A DNA stretch of 64,000 nucleotides from Plasmopara viticola (GCA_001695595.3 MBPM02000087.1:1-64000), one strand, 5' to 3'. Shown: positions 43,101-56,390, counted from the first letter of the stretch. The notes: generated by a model not told the origin, from the letters alone. Numbers and translations: made by a program.

Positions 43101-46100
43101 GATCACTGCACGTGGTAGGTCACCTTTGTAAATAAGCAGCTGGCTTTCAAAAAAAATGACGTAGCCTCGCGCCTAATCCCGTCGAGAAGATCTGTCGCTC
43201 ATCGCCTTTAAAGGCCGAGGCAGGGTAATGCGCATTTTAGTTGTGCGTACGCGCCAAAGATTAATTTAGATAAGAAACGAGGCCACGGTTGTGACTTATA
43301 GTTTAAGCGACACGAAAATATCGCTTTACCGACTAACACTCGACCCTAAAGTCATACTCCGCATAGAAGGAGAAACATTCGGTCCGCAAACATTATTTAA
43401 CCGGTTTTCAGATTTCAATTTTGCCCGATGCAATGTTTCAATGACCTTTAGCGGAATAGAGTTAAATTGGGCGCTGGATATTCCGGGAGCGTTTGTCGTG
43501 TCATTCTGAACACAAGGTTCCTTCTACAATTCAAAATCGTATGTGTTCGCAATCAAAGCCTCAAGACTCGTGCGCGTCGTGTCTTTAAGCAGTCTGACAA
43601 TTAACACTTCAAAAAGATTTTAAAAAATGCCGTGTTGTTGCGAGAAACAAATGAAAATATAGCTTTGAGCATCATCGTCGCATATCGAAACATGTTCTTC
43701 GCTCTAGCTTGCCATTTATTCGTTTTCAACAAGTCTAATTTCATGATGTCGTGCCCAGTCGCGGTAAATTACATTTTTCGTCGTTTTTAACGTCTATTTT
43801 CTAACAGTGGTAGCATTATAACGCTATGAGAGTAATTCGTTCGTGCAACGGATTAATAGCTAGAGTCAATTTCGTGTAAGTTCACCGATGGATCCTATTT
43901 TACGAGAAAACTAGCACCATTTAATTTAAACTTGGTGGACGTGCTGATCCCTCCTCTGGGGTAAAGGCTACTGATATCCGCGGCACAGTGTCTCACTTTT
44001 ATAAATTTTGGTATTTGATGTCGTACCGAGTTCGCGTCAATTTGATTGCATCCCCGATGCTTCGATGGATATTGTTTTGGTAAACACTTTGCTGCCATGC
44101 TTACGCTTTCACTCGTCAATAGTGAGTACAGCACCCACGACTTTGCTTTTATCCCACTTGTTGTCGCTTGAATGGATGCAAGCTGGCGGGATTTTTAGGG
44201 CATCTTTATTATCGGTCAACGTCTTGATCGATACAACAAAAAGCGCTACTATGACATTAAAAAATTAAACCAAGCTGTTTTTTGTCTACCTTAATATATT
44301 TGTCCGAAGGAATGCTATAGGTCGACGCAGAGAAGGTGTAAGCCAAGTTAATGTGGATTCTTTTTTCAAATTTGCCAAAATACCAGACTAAACAATACTA
44401 CCAATATAATCATTAATACCGGATATTACTTTTGAATATCAAAGCACGATCTTTCTGGAAAGTACCACGCCTACGTTAGTGAGTTATTCGCGAGTATGCT
44501 GCGTGTCAGGACACAATTCCAGCTATTATTCTTCTTCGACTACCCCTCAGAATTGAAAAAATATATTTTAGTTGATGTGTTTTTTACGCTCTGTACTAGT
44601 TTAAATAACTACTTTGTCCCTGATTTTTTACGTTTGGACTGCTTGAAAAATTCCTTTACCAAAACTCTGCGATAATTGCTTGCGCTGGGAGCCATTCAGC
44701 ACGCAACATTAAGTTTCAGACTTACTTTTGAGCTTAAGTAGAAAGCAATCTGCATTTTTTACTTGTTCTACGTCACTAAAGAAGATCAGAGACCTAGACA
44801 AATGTTTTTAAGCAGAAAGTAGCGGTAGCCTTACCGCACTTGGGCTGTCCATGAGTACAGTCATCCTGACTTGATTGTGGTGCAGCATTCCGATTATGAA
44901 GGCCGGGAACTCCCTTGGCTTATCAATGCTTTTATTATGTTTGCCTCCATCTAGCTTGTATGAGAAGAAACTCAGACGCTGGTAAAATGTGAAGCCAAAC
45001 AGAAGGAACATCGCTCGCAAATGTTTTTTCGTGTGGTCTCGGGACACAAAGCACTTAGATCGAGTTGAAACATGAGTGGGTGCAACGAGTGCAACGTCAC
45101 GCGCATATGATCGTACATGATCACGAGTGCTTTTGTGACCATCATGACATCCTCGATACATGAAAAAAAATGTTTTTTTTCCTAACAAAGGAAATACCTT
45201 ACGTAATTTCTACTTGCACCCCACAAAGGGCCATCACCAAGGTTACCGGATTTTGTGGTCCATGCTATGAATCATAAACTTGATTCGTAGTGTTTGAGTG
45301 CCATAGCGCATTCCCGCTGCTTAGCAACAAAGCGGGCTGCAAATGCAGCCATCTCCTTCGATCTAGGTCTTTTGAGCAGCGCGAACTGCATGTCAGAAGG
45401 ATAATAGAAGGTAATTGCTAGAGTTCAGGTAGCCAGTCTACCCGCGTGGGCATAGGATTGAGCTTAAGTGCTACCGGTATTTGCGGAATCACAAAGCCCC
45501 TTGCAGAAGGAGGCGTGCAGGTAGATATACAAACTTTCGGGGCAAATGACCATTCACTATCACATTTCTGAATGAAAATCACGATTGCAATCCAAACACT
45601 GCTGTAAGGGACCTTAATTCTTGTTAGGGCCCTTTGCTGGCTTATAAATACAATTTTTATCAGACAAAATTAAAGCGATTTTTCTCTTCACAAATCCTAG
45701 GTTTGGAAAGTATATGATTGTAAAAGGATTAGACGAACGATGGCGTTGGCAGCATCGAGCGAGCAAGGCCACTAATTGCACGGCAACTTTTGTCAATAGC
45801 AGCAGCGCCAACCCGCCTATATTTGAGTGACGTTGCTTGCTGACAAATTTAAAGCAAAGATCAATCAAGGGGCTACGAGGTTACAAACGATGAGAATCGA
45901 GCGTGTGTCATTGACTCCGTCGCGGAACTGGTTCAAACAGCGAAGTTAGTAGGAGCAATGAATCAGAAAGGTTTTATTTCAGCAATGGAATGCCAGTGTT
46001 ACCATGTCCAACACGTGATAAAGGAGTTGAGTAAAGTTTTCGCTATGTACAAGAGTCTGCTGCTGTACAGGCGTGGGGTACGCAGAGAGAGCACTGGTCG

Positions 46101-46627
46101 CTCGCGAGCACGTTGTGTGCGACGCATGGGAATGCAAGTGCGTAAATTGGTGCATGTAGGGTGTTCTATGGAGTAAGTAATAATAAAGCGGGCGACAGCC
46201 TTCATAAATCCAAAGACGCTGAGCTATGCGGTTCGTACCAAGAAAAGGAATGCGGAATGCAGACGCTGTGGATAGAGCTGTCGACACTTGACTTTAAAAA
46301 TTTTAGAATCGCCAAGTTTTGCAATTTCCTGATGGGCAATACCAACGCTGGATGCTGCGAGGGCGATCAATTTCGATAGACCCACAGTACTGACTTCGAC
46401 CCGACGACAAAAAAGCAGCACTTTAAAAGTTGAAAACCAGATGCTTGATGAATTGTCTATGATCGGGCATTAAAGTCGTCGGCTATTCCAGAGCCAGTAC
46501 GCACTTACCAATAGGACGAGATAAGGGTCCGGTTCAATTAAACAATGACAACACTGTGTTGACACTTGGACCCAGAACTTACTAATTGGTTTAAATCTTC
46601 CTTGCCTACAATGTCCTTAACTATACC
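40139..46627. other. gene-poor host sequence
   Basis: A long stretch without a supported gene. Frames up to about 126 codons (for example 44808-45188, minus) lack any recognised motif. No tRNA, rRNA or clear transposon domain was seen. Composition is that of the other gene-poor tracts. Confidence 0.55.
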
Positions 46628-48856
46628 TCACCCATGTTTGGACTTTTTGCTAGTAACACCACTAAGCTGCGCACCCACGGCATCAATACCGGCGGCAGGG
46701 TGGTAAAATCGAATCTCGCTAATCATTCGCTGGCGAATTTCTGTCACATTCATCTTCTTTTCGTCAAATTCAAGCTGAATTGTTCCAGGAGCGACGATTT
46801 CTTCTTCCAACGATCGAATACTTGCCAAATACTTGTGCGACAGCGCTTCATCCAGAGTCGCGCGCTTGCTCGGGTTCATCTTAAGCATCCACGTGAGCAA
46901 GTCAATGGCCTCCGGTTCAGCACCCGGATACATCTCCTGCAAGTTGCGCTTTGGTCGAGGGGGCAGACTACGTAAATAGTACTGCACGTCAGGATCTGCA
47001 ATCTGCGCGATGTCCTCTTCCTCCATCGTGCCAAGAACGTCAAGAATCGTATTTAACTGGTCACGACTATCCTGTGGCAGCGCAACCTGTCCAGCACCTG
47101 GACTCAGTGGAAAACACGAAACACCCGGAAATAATGGTTCGCGCTGGTAGTGGGACGGCACACTGCTCTTTTGCATACTGAGTAATTCCGCAAAGATACA
47201 TCCGACCTATAAAATCAGTGTCAATTGGTCTCATAACCTACTCGCAACAAAGAGACACCGAACAGACGTACCGACCACACGTCAATGGCAGCAGAGTAGT
47301 CGTGATCACGAAATATAATCTCAGGTGCTCGATACCACCGAGTGACCACGTGTTCCGTCAATTGGCGTTTGATTCGACCAGCCGGAGTGCGTGGGTGAAC
47401 GCCTACGCCCTGCAATGTACTTTCATCTGGAATCGATCCATCATTCAGACGCTTTCGCTTGCGTCCTGTAGTAGACGCCGACGATGAAAGTCCTCGTGCC
47501 AAGCCAAAGTCACAAATCTTGATGGCAACCGGAAAAAGATTCAGCAACACATTGGCTGGCTTCAGGTCACGATGCACAATCTCAGCTGAGTGCATGTACT
47601 TCAAAGCCTTAAGTAAATCCAAGAGTAACCACCGCAAGTGCTCAGCTGTCAAAAATTGCGGTGAATGCAACAACTTTTCCAAATCAGACGGCAAATACTC
47701 AAAAACGACAAAAAGATCTTGAAAGTAATTCGTGTCAAGTGGTGCAATAATTTCCCGAATCTGCACAATGTTGGGATGTCGCAATTGTCGTAAGATACAC
47801 AATTCACGAAGTATGCGTTTGGCATCAATCGGGTCCGAGAAAACGTTCTGGATCTTCTTGATCGCTACAATTTCTCCCGTTGGCAAGTGTTTGCACCGCA
47901 CGACTTGTCCATAACTTCCTTGTCCAAGCACACACTCGATCGAGTAATTGGGTGCAATCTCACTCCATCCTGGAATCGTCGACGCATTCGACGTCACTGC
48001 AGTCGACACCGGTGCTCGAACTGGAGCAGCGTTCGATACTGCGACATTTACTCGAGGCACGACGGTGGTCGTGATTGCGACCGTCTGCGTCTGTGGAGCT
48101 AGAGCTAAATGTTCGAGCAAACACAAAGAAATAACATGAGAAAAGACTGCAACAGACACCGGTTAAAGCTATCATCGTACGTGTTTTAGGTGCTTGATCC
48201 AATACTGCTGGCGTCGTTGCAAGCGCACTCTTGTTTACCATTGTAAACGACAAGTGGGTGAGATCTTGGGCCACAACAAGCATCCCAGCTCCAACTGGAT
48301 TACCCACTAGAGGGCTACACGAACCAAGCAGGGTAATTTTTGTCCCCTTTTTGGTTATAAAATCAAGCATAATACTAGTCACAACCGATCCCTTAATACA
48401 CTGAGCCAATGCATCAGCTAACACTGTAGCTGTAGTAGGAGGAACGAGGAGTGATAGCTCCTTCAACAAATTGCGGCCAGCCACTTCGTCTCTCGAGTAA
48501 CCACAAAGTTTAATTGCGCAATCATTCCAGAGGATCACGCGCATGCTTTCGTCCACTACAAACACTAAAGCGGGTGACGTGTATAGTGACTTCCCAAGAC
48601 TAGCCAAGCTCTCAGTACTTGCACAATAATTCTCGACACTCGCCACAAAGCTCTGCACCGTAGCCACAGTCGTGTCTTCATATTGCTCGCCAATTGTCTG
48701 CACCATGATTTTGTGCACGACGCTATTGCGGGTAGCAGGGGGTGCGGCAAAACTCGCGGGTTTGGGCGCTGACGTCGATGATGTAGAGCCTTTACTATCC
48801 GGGTTTACACAGACCGATGGGTCAAAGTGCACCGAGTGCGCCTTGTTGCCATTCAT
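46628..48856 (-). CDS. PAS-domain MAP-kinase-like Ser/Thr protein kinase, 3 exons
   Basis: Exons 48181-48856, 47272-48104 and 46628-47206; introns 48105-48180 (76 nt) and 47207-47271 (65 nt) both start GTACG and end TAG. The joined frame has 695 codons with consistent phases (1 and 0). Start chosen at MNGNKAHS because the frame further up lacks ATG. A PAS domain lies at about 90-200 (FVVDESMRVILWNDCAIKLC), then a CMGC kinase: GQGSYGQV (286-293), VAIKK, HRDLKPANVLL (403-413), DFGLA (424-428), VVTRWYRAPE (478-487). The activation motif is TEH (475-477), where MAP kinases have TEY. The loop before it has about 45 extra residues with GRKRKRL. It is a sensor-kinase fusion of unknown ligand. Confidence 0.88.
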
Positions 48857-49071
48857 GGCTACGAGGGGCAAATAGAAATGAGGGGAAGCCTCGTACGTTG
48901 TATTTTTGTCGCAGGGTGACGTCAATTCTATACATTAGTTAAATATAATGTACGTATATGATTGAAAGATTAAATATTCCATCTGGTGGGCTGTGGGCAG
49001 GCCACCATCTGCGCGGCTAAATGCTCACATGGCTGTTTTGCGTATCTCAAAGGCAAACCGTTACAGTTTTC

Positions 49072-52000
49072 TCAGCACCGCTCGAAAATCTTGTAGAGAT
49101 TTGTGAGGCAGGCCACAGGTGTGATGAGTTGCGTATCGTTCAATTCATGGGGTGGACAGAAAGACGCAGCCTTTGTCGCTGGGAACAACACGTGCTCGAG
49201 CACTAACGATTCGCGCTCACTGTTGCCAGGGTACCGCATTTCACCGTAATAGCGAGCGAGTACCTGGGCCACGTTGTCAAAGCATGGCTCTTCTTCCTCC
49301 CAATTCACTTCGGTCGCCAGATGGAACACAAGTTCTGGCAAGGAATGGATCGAAGGTTCATGATCGGGTAGAAGCTGGGGCAGTGTCCGTAGCATACCAT
49401 GCGAATCAATATCAAGCGAAAAGTACTCGAACAGCATGGGACCATTGGCGATCAGGACCGCTTTGATCTCATTTGCAAGTTGTTCTCGGGGTCCGTCTTC
49501 TTCCGCGTAACCATTGCGTGGATTCTTAAGCGCCTCGAGCACCAAATCATAAATCAGAAAAGGAGTCTGTAGCGTTATTGGCCGCGTTTCACCAAATCGC
49601 AGCAATACTTGCTGGTAAAATACGTGAAAGGCAACAGCATCATGTCGCACGATGTACAACTTTGTACGGTATTGCACCAATGAAAACTGCTTGTCAACTA
49701 CACCGACGAAGCTGTGCTCACGAAAGAGCTTCAAATTTGTCAAGCAATAAATAGTTAAAACAATCGATGAACAACTGACTAAACAATAAACTGTTTCCAT
49801 TCATCGTACCTGACCGAGTGCATTGTTTTTCTTTTGTTGCATTGCAAGTAGCAAACTTCGGACGCTCGAGAGCATCTGTGGGCTCTGAGTTGTTTCCAGA
49901 CTTTCGCGACGATCAAATTCGCGCTCTGGTTCAGGTTCTGCACATTTAAAGGGAACGAAGTTAAGGTGTCGCATTCTATCAGCGTGTAGATCTGCACGCC
50001 TTTTCATCACAAGCTCGTACCTTGGCTGGATTGGAAAATCGACAACTTTCTCTTACGCGGTGAATTTGACGCCGCAGCAACTACACTGCTCTGGTCAAAA
50101 TCGTTTCGCTTTGTAGAGTTTCTTTCCCGATTAGCATCTTTGTCTTCTTCAGTGCCCTGAGAACTTGATTGCGAAAATTGGCTCCTTTGAGATTCCAGGA
50201 AACAATACTTGTCGATCGTGTTGGAGCGATGATCGGTTCGCACTAAACGCTGCGGAGCCTGATTTTTAACCAATGTCCCCACAACTACCATTGAGCTTAC
50301 AATACACACCCGTTAAAGACACAAAACCGAATCAACACTTACCAGTGCTGATTGGTACTTCTTTGAAGGCGGAGTCTTTTTTTCACGAAGGTCAAGTTCG
50401 ATCGAGTCGACAGACCGGTCAGCTTCATTCTCACTTTTACTCTCAGGTCTGTTCCTTTCCTCCTCGTTTAATTCAGCTTTATCTAGCTTTTCTTCGTTTT
50501 TTTTTACACTTTCGCGTCTGCGCTGCTTTGTTGATGCACTGACAGTGTTTGATGAAGACAGTCCCAACACAGCGGTGATCGGCTGCACGATAAAACTGCG
50601 ACTTTCGTTGCTACCTTTCAACTGCTTCTCAATTGCTTGACTAATTGAGTCGACAATGTCTTCTTCGTGTAGGAAGTGCACCTATAAGAATCACTATCGA
50701 TCAAGTGAACAGTATATGTATCCTTTCGGACGTACCTCTCGTTTGGTCGGATGAACATTCACATCGATGTTGCGTGGTGGAAGCTCCATGCTTAAATAGA
50801 GGAACGGGTGCGTATTCTTCGGTAGATACAGCGAGTAGACGTCCTCACAAGCCCGCTTAAGCGATGAACACTCGACGAGGCGGTCGTTAATAAACAGAAT
50901 GAAAATGCTTTTTTTTATACTGCAGCACGATTCAAAATCATAAAAGTTTGATACATGGTAGACAAAAGGGATGCAGAACGTACTGAAAGTTGGCGTTGCT
51001 TATGTATCCACGAACATGACAATGTAGATCCATCGATTTTGTGAAAGACGCGTCTCTTATGTGCTCAAATGGATTTAATTCACTTGCAAGTTTGTTCCCG
51101 TAAATAGTTCGAATCGCATCCAACTGTGAAGAGCTCTGCGTAGTGTTCACACCACAAGAAGAATCGCGATGCTAAAGAAATGAAAACAAGTTTAAGAAAA
51201 CAAACAAATGGTAGCACAAAAGCACAATGTAGTCACCTTCTTGCATACGAATGCCACATCCTTTTCGCTAAAGTGAACTGCGTATTTTTGCACCACATCA
51301 AGAATTCGACTATACTGCTCCGACGCATTCTTTAGCGCCTGTTTTCTCGTACTTAAATTGTAAAACAGATCTTCTACCTAAAAGCACGCAAGATTGTTGC
51401 AAAATGACCCAAGTACTAAGTAAAAAACGAAAGTTCATGCTCGAAACGCACCACAATCTGTGTGCCGTTCTTTCCCGCGCATGGTTTAGGATCCTTAGAC
51501 TCTCCTGGTCTCTTTGCCACCAACTTTCCGTCGCGATACGAAGCTCTACAGTACAAATCAATCAGTACTGTCAATTGTCCACATTTCTCTCTCAGTCATT
51601 GCCCATCGTCGTACTTGTAAGCGCAAGGCTGGTCGGCCGTCCGGGACGTGATTGACACATGTGCTACATGCGAAATGCTAGCGAGTGCTTCCCCTCGAAA
51701 GCCAAAACTCTTGATATCTTTAAGGTCCTCGAAGCTTTTCAGTTTACTGGTAGTAAAGCGCTCGCAGACAATCTCCAAGTCCTGCAGCTGGATGCCTCGT
51801 CCATTATCCTGAATTTGCAACAGCTTAAGGCCTCCTTGACTCACAGTCACCGCCACATGGGTGGCTCCCGCATCAAGTGCATTTTCAAGCAGCTCCTTGA
51901 CTGCATTGACTGGACGATGCACTACTTCCCCAGCTGCAATACGATTCACTACGTCCGGACTGAGGCGCTTGATGCGTGGTGCAGAGACCAGAGCTGTCAT
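49072..52000 (-). CDS. MLH1: DNA mismatch repair protein MLH1, 9 exons
   Basis: MutL homologue that couples mismatch recognition to strand excision. Exons on the minus strand: 51615-52000, 51452-51545, 51237-51377, 50984-51171, 50736-50919, 50343-50681, 50021-50258, 49810-49937, 49072-49728. All eight introns are GT-AG, 54-84 nt, and the phases are consistent; total 784 residues. The N terminus has the GHL ATPase motifs ([34 protein letters not shown]), then [15 protein letters not shown] and [15 protein letters not shown]. The C-terminal domain has [14 protein letters not shown]-like [16 protein letters not shown] and the typical final FERC. Start at the ATG at 52000, reading [14 protein letters not shown]; no disruption seen. 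Confidence 0.95.
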
Positions 52001-52290
52001 ATTCACAAGTGCTGTACTTTATTCGGGGCCCAAAATATGACTTGATCCAAAATAGTAATTATGGAGCGCATCATGTAATAGCACCGTAGGTTCTTATATC
52101 AGTCAGCTGGAATGCTTGCGTAGGTAGCTAAGCAGAAGAATTGACAACATAATCGCCAAGAGCGTCGCGATATGGGCATTGTGACTACGCACCATTGATT
52201 TGGCAAGCTAACTATAAGCAGGTCGTGAGGTGCGGTGCATTTTGAGACGGCAGAGTACTTTTGGAGAGCAATACGAAGATCCGTATGATT
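52001..52290. other. intergenic upstream of MLH1
   Basis: No frame with support. Any MLH1 promoter should lie in the first part of this stretch. Confidence 0.4.
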
Positions 52291-52707
52291 TTACCTCCTG
52301 CTGCGGCATGTAACAAATACTGAGTAGTAATCATTCTCGCAGTTGAACAAGAAACCTGTTGCCACTGGTAATTCCCTTAGCGTTTTACTGTAAATTTGTT
52401 TAATACAAAGATAATGGGTCTGGGAAAAAAATTGCAGAGCACTGTTGGTGATCTTTTCAGCGGCAATATCGCGACAATACGCATGATCCATTTTTTTATA
52501 AATTTGTGTATTTAGAAAGTATAGATAGTTTGACACAGCAAAAATGGTAACATTCAGTGTGTACAAGTCGTCCAAGTACCTCTTCGACTGTGTAGGCACT
52601 ACAGACAGTATACCGTCAACGTCGACGGCAACGCCGTACTCGGCAGACAACTTGAACGCATTGGAAGCGCTTTGGTAGGATAATTGCGGCGAAAGCTCTG
52701 TATGAGG
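52291..52707 (-). CDS. possible coding exon of an unidentified gene
   Basis: An open frame of 138 codons plus stop follows a good acceptor-like site (pyrimidine-rich, ...TTTCTACAG) ending at 52708. It reads PHTELSPQLSYQSASNAFKL, then VAVDVDGILSVVP and a hydrophobic-aromatic part. It has no recognised family, and I found no matching donor and first exon upstream, where a divergent gene begins at 52850. It may be real but incomplete, or chance. Confidence 0.3.
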   Translation of the reverse strand, partial: PHTELSPQLSYQSASNAFKLSAEYGVAVDVDGILSVVPTQSKRYLDDLYTLNVTIFAVSNYLYFLNTQIYKKMDHAYCRDIAAEKITNSALQFFSQTHYLCIKQIYSKTLRELPVATGFLFNCENDYYSVFVTCRSRR

Positions 52708-52849
52708 CTGTAGAAACGACGCTCAGAGAGGCTAGACAGCTTCGAAGCAGCATGATACAAGCACGATTGATTGCGAGGCATAATTATAAAAGTGACTGTT
52801 TGCATGTGCTCTGGTTTAAAGTGTCAATTCGCTGGACGTAGTAAAGCGC

Positions 52850-53495
52850 ATGGATTACGCTGAGCTGGACAAACTCATTGCTTGTTGTAGAGAACAGGTA
52901 ACACTGCCATGCGTCACATGATTTGATTAGCGAGAATGATTACTTACTGCTGTTTGTAGCTTATTCAAGTCATTGTTACGCCAGCAACGCACGGTGACAT
53001 AAGTCCGTTTCAAAAGTTTGCCAAGTACCTAAAAACTCGACATCGAGTGAGTAAATATTAAGATGGCTGGTCTGGCGCAAATATGTGAACTTAAGGTGTG
53101 GTATGTTGAGCTAAAAGGCTGGAGTGGCTTTGCTTGCGGATGGGCGACTTCTGGTTCTGGCACCGTTTGAAAGGAACGACTTGCGTTTGCGCTGTGTGGT
53201 TGTAAAAGCTAAGCCAACAGCGGCAGCCTCCGCTGCGTTGCCATCGGATGTGACAGCAAGAAGCCTCGATGGAACAGAGTCTGCTCACCTTCCGCAGACA
53301 CGATATGACTGTCAAGCTGATATTGCCCTACCACCACCAGAGCCGGAACCACGATGCGAAATTGGTCAACATGGCCGGAGCAGGAGTAGCACTAACAATT
53401 GTCTGCAGAAGCAAGACATAACAGATAACTTGTACAATGGCTCGCCGCCTGGACTGAAGTCAAACAACCAGGTACTTGAGCACTTTGAATTGTAA
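52850..53495 (+). CDS. small three-exon protein of unknown function, SPOC-like segment
   Basis: Exons 52850-52897, 52960-53046 and 53118-53495. The introns (62 and 71 nt) have GTAACA...TGTAG and GTGAGT...AAAAG ends, and all phases are 0. The product has 170 residues: MDYAELDKLIACCREQ, then FQKFAKYLKTRHRAGVALLA and DGRLLVLAPF, then a Ser/Pro/Gln-rich tail. The segment AGVALLADGRLLVLAPF resembles the last strands of SPOC-type domains of transcription regulators, but this is weak. It is divergent from the uncertain frame upstream and convergent with the aminopeptidase gene. Confidence 0.6.
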
Positions 53496-53822
53496 TTTTT
53501 GTGACAAGGAAGTCCATTTTTGAATGTTTGTGCGTGACTTGTGTTTTTGAAGACGAATAAAAGTGTAGTGTTGCTATCAAGCTTGCCACGGATTGAGCGA
53601 GCAACGAAAATCGCCCAACTTCGGTACGCTGTCGATTGAAATAAACGAACAGTAACATCATGTTCACAATTTTCGTTATTTCATTAGACATGAGTACGAA
53701 CAATTTAACGAAAATCACTACAAAATTTTGCAAGAATGGAGCGAACTAAACTCAAATTAACTTACCTACAAAGACAAGGTATTATTTATATTATTGAAAA
53801 TCTAGACTCGAAGAAAGTTAGT
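53496..53822. other. intergenic between convergent genes
   Basis: 327 bases between two convergent 3' ends. AT-rich in the second half (TATTATTTATATTATTG, near 53780); probably holds the polyadenylation regions. No gene seen. Confidence 0.4.
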
Positions 53823-55274
53823 CTACTCGAAGCGTAATGCCTCCATTGCCTTTAATTCTTTTGGCACCTTTGATGTCGTAACGTCGATGCCAGACTCGGT
53901 GATCTAAGAAGAGGCCACAACACAAAACATAAGCGTTTATGCTTTGTAATACAATGTTATAAAAGTATCGCGTACCACAACATCATCCTCTATGCGAATA
54001 CCGATACCTCGGAACTCTTTTGGCAAATCAAAGTCATTTTTCGGCAGGTAAATACCAGGCTCCACAGTCACCACCATACCTGGTACTAATGGTACACTCC
54101 GCATGACGTGCGGTGTATCGTGCGTATCCAAGCCCAGGTAGTGACCAATGTGCGTGGGATTATATTTTTGAAACTCGTGGAGAGTCCCACGCGACAGAGA
54201 TTTACTCTCTTTCTTTAAAATTCTCAATTCCAGCATGCGCTTTTTCATAAGATCCACAGAGTAATCGTGCAGCTCGTTCAAAGTAATCGGATCCTTCATT
54301 TTGATGGCATTATTCAAGTGCTCAATGCACTTCTTCTGAACATCCAACACAAACTCATACATTATGACTTGTCCAGTCGACAATTCTCCACCCACAGGCC
54401 ACGTGCGCGTAATGTCACTAACGTAGCCACCAGCGACCTCACAGCCCGAGTCAACCAAGACCAAGTCGTGTTCGCGGAGCAAGTCGCGCTTGGCCAAGTA
54501 ATGAATTACTGCAGCATTCGCTCCAGAACCTACCACATTTGGAAACGCGTTCCACAGCGCTCCATTGTGTTTAATAGATGCTTCATAGATCGATCCAAGT
54601 GCGAGCTCTGACATTCCAGGACGTGTGTTCTTCATCATGGCAATAAATCCTTGTGCACCGATATCAGCGGCAAATCGCATGCGATCAAGTTCATTCTCCG
54701 ACTTAATGACACGAAGTTGCTCGACCAAAATGTCACCCGTGTAAAATTTGCAATGAAAGTTTTTTGTCGCCTCTACAAACGTCGGCGAGTATCGACCTCC
54801 AGTAGGCTTCAGCACAAAGACTTTGTCCAAGCCAGAAAGTACCTTGTGCATGATTGGAGCTAATTCTGTCAGCTGGAAGGCTTCGTCTGCAAGATATCGA
54901 ACCTTAGCTCCGTCCAAACCGATGCGAGCACCGTCCCATTGTTCACTGCATCATGGAGCAAGCTTCAGAAGCAAAGCCTGATTGTACTAATCGATAAACA
55001 CACACCTGTGAAGATCTCGAGGACGCACAAAGAGCAAGAACGAGCACTTGTTTTGGGTCTTAAGCAGCACTGCATGAGCGTCAGGTTCCTCAAGTCCTGT
55101 TAGATACATGAAATTGGCGTCTTGGTGAAACTCCCACGGAATGTCGTGGGTCATGTATCGGACTGAAGCCGCGTTCGCAATAAGAGCAGAATTGTTGGGC
55201 ATTGAAGCGAACAGCTTTTGCCGTCGTTCCTGGAACTCTGAGGCTGGCAAACCTGTCATAGTGATGCCAGTCAT
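53823..55274 (-). CDS. Xaa-Pro aminopeptidase (XPNPEP3/AMPP type), 3 exons
   Basis: Metallopeptidase removing an N-terminal residue before proline. Exons 55006-55274, 53976-54945 and 53823-53903; introns 54946-55005 (60 nt) and 53904-53975 (72 nt), both GT-AG, phases 2 and 0, 439 residues. The N-terminal aminopeptidase P domain reads EFQERRQKLF and FMYLTGLEEPDA. The pita-bread catalytic domain has all metal ligands: VLVDSGCEVAGGYVSDITRTW (two Asp), GHYLGLDTHD (His), TVEPGIYLP (Glu) and RIEDDVV (Glu). The sequence is closest to the mitochondrial/bacterial PepP class, but no clear targeting peptide is visible. The gene is divergent from NSA2. Confidence 0.92.
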
Positions 55275-55607
55275 CTCATCTTAGCGCCTTGACTTTTAAA
55301 ACTAGCTGATTTGTTACGCACTGGGCTGTAGACAGCCTGGCGCCACTTCAAATGGATTGCATGAGTTGCGATCAGCTAATGCGGAGAAAGTCGACGTGCT
55401 TCTTACAGCGAAGGGCCAAGTACGCCGTATCGGAATCCGCAACATATTTTGATAGCAATATTGTCACAATAGTATGATTGTCGTATTTAATCGCTTAAGT
55501 GCGAGTAATTTGACTGGCTAAGACCACTCTTGCTAGGTTTGACAAGGACGTCAAACAGTTGTCGACAACTGTAGAGCCTTAGCAGTCGCGTACACATTTA
55601 AGCAAGG

Positions 55608-56390
55608 ATGCCGCAGCATGAGCATATGGAGATGCATCGCAAGCGCCACGGCGTGCGCATGGATGCCGCTGAAAAGAAGCGGAAGAAAGAGGCACGTGAG
55701 GTGCATCGCCGCTCGCAATTTGCCCAAAAGGTGCACGGCTTGCGAGCTAAGTTATACAACCAAAAGCGCTTCAAAGAGAAGGCTGCGATGAAGAAGACTC
55801 TGGCGCTACATAATGAGCGCACGAACAAGCACGCCAATGATGACGAGATCCCGGACGGCGCTGTACCCTCTTACCTTCTGGACCGCGAGGGTGTATCCCG
55901 AGCTAAAGTGCTGAGCAACACTGTGAAGCAAAAGAGAAAGGAAAAAGCTGGTAAATGGGACGTACCAATTCCGAAGGTCAAGCCGATTGCCGACGATGAA
56001 ATGTTTAAAGTGCTGCGCTCCGGCAAGCGTCGCAACAAGGCGTGGAAACGCATGATTACCAAGGCCACGTTTGTGGGTGATAATTTCACGCGCAAGCCGC
56101 CAAAGTACGAACGATTTATTCGCCCTAGCGCCATGCGCTTTAAAAAGGCCCATGTCACACATCCGGAGCTGAAGACCACGTTCCAGTTGGATATCCTTGG
56201 CGTCAAAAAGAATCCTCAGAGCCCACTTTACACGCAGCTTGGGGTCATGACCAAGGGTACCATTATCGAGGTTAATGTGAGCGAGTTGGGCCTAGTCACC
56301 ACGTCGGGAAAGGTTGTGTGGGGAAAGTATGCTCAGATCACGAATGTGCCGGAGAATGACGGCTGCATCAATGCCGTGCTTCTTGTTTAA
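55608..56390 (+). CDS. NSA2: ribosome biogenesis protein NSA2
   Basis: Nucleolar factor needed for 27S pre-rRNA processing and 60S subunit assembly. It has 260 residues in one exon, the normal length. It starts [15 protein letters not shown], has a strongly basic N-terminal half with bipartite nuclear-signal-like runs ([14 protein letters not shown]), then the invariant [23 protein letters not shown] and the S8e-like beta barrel ([39 protein letters not shown] at the very end). Conservation to yeast and animal proteins is very high across these motifs. No disruption. It converges with the thiolase gene, 128 bases apart. Confidence 0.97.
   Translation: MPQHEHMEMHRKRHGVRMDAAEKKRKKEAREVHRRSQFAQKVHGLRAKLYNQKRFKEKAAMKKTLALHNERTNKHANDDEIPDGAVPSYLLDREGVSRAKVLSNTVKQKRKEKAGKWDVPIPKVKPIADDEMFKVLRSGKRRNKAWKRMITKATFVGDNFTRKPPKYERFIRPSAMRFKKAHVTHPELKTTFQLDILGVKKNPQSPLYTQLGVMTKGTIIEVNVSELGLVTTSGKVVWGKYAQITNVPENDGCINAVLLV

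Noticed and set aside
44808..45188. 126-codon minus-strand frame
   Set aside because: No signal peptide, domain or repeated pattern; surroundings are gene-poor and the length is within chance expectation.
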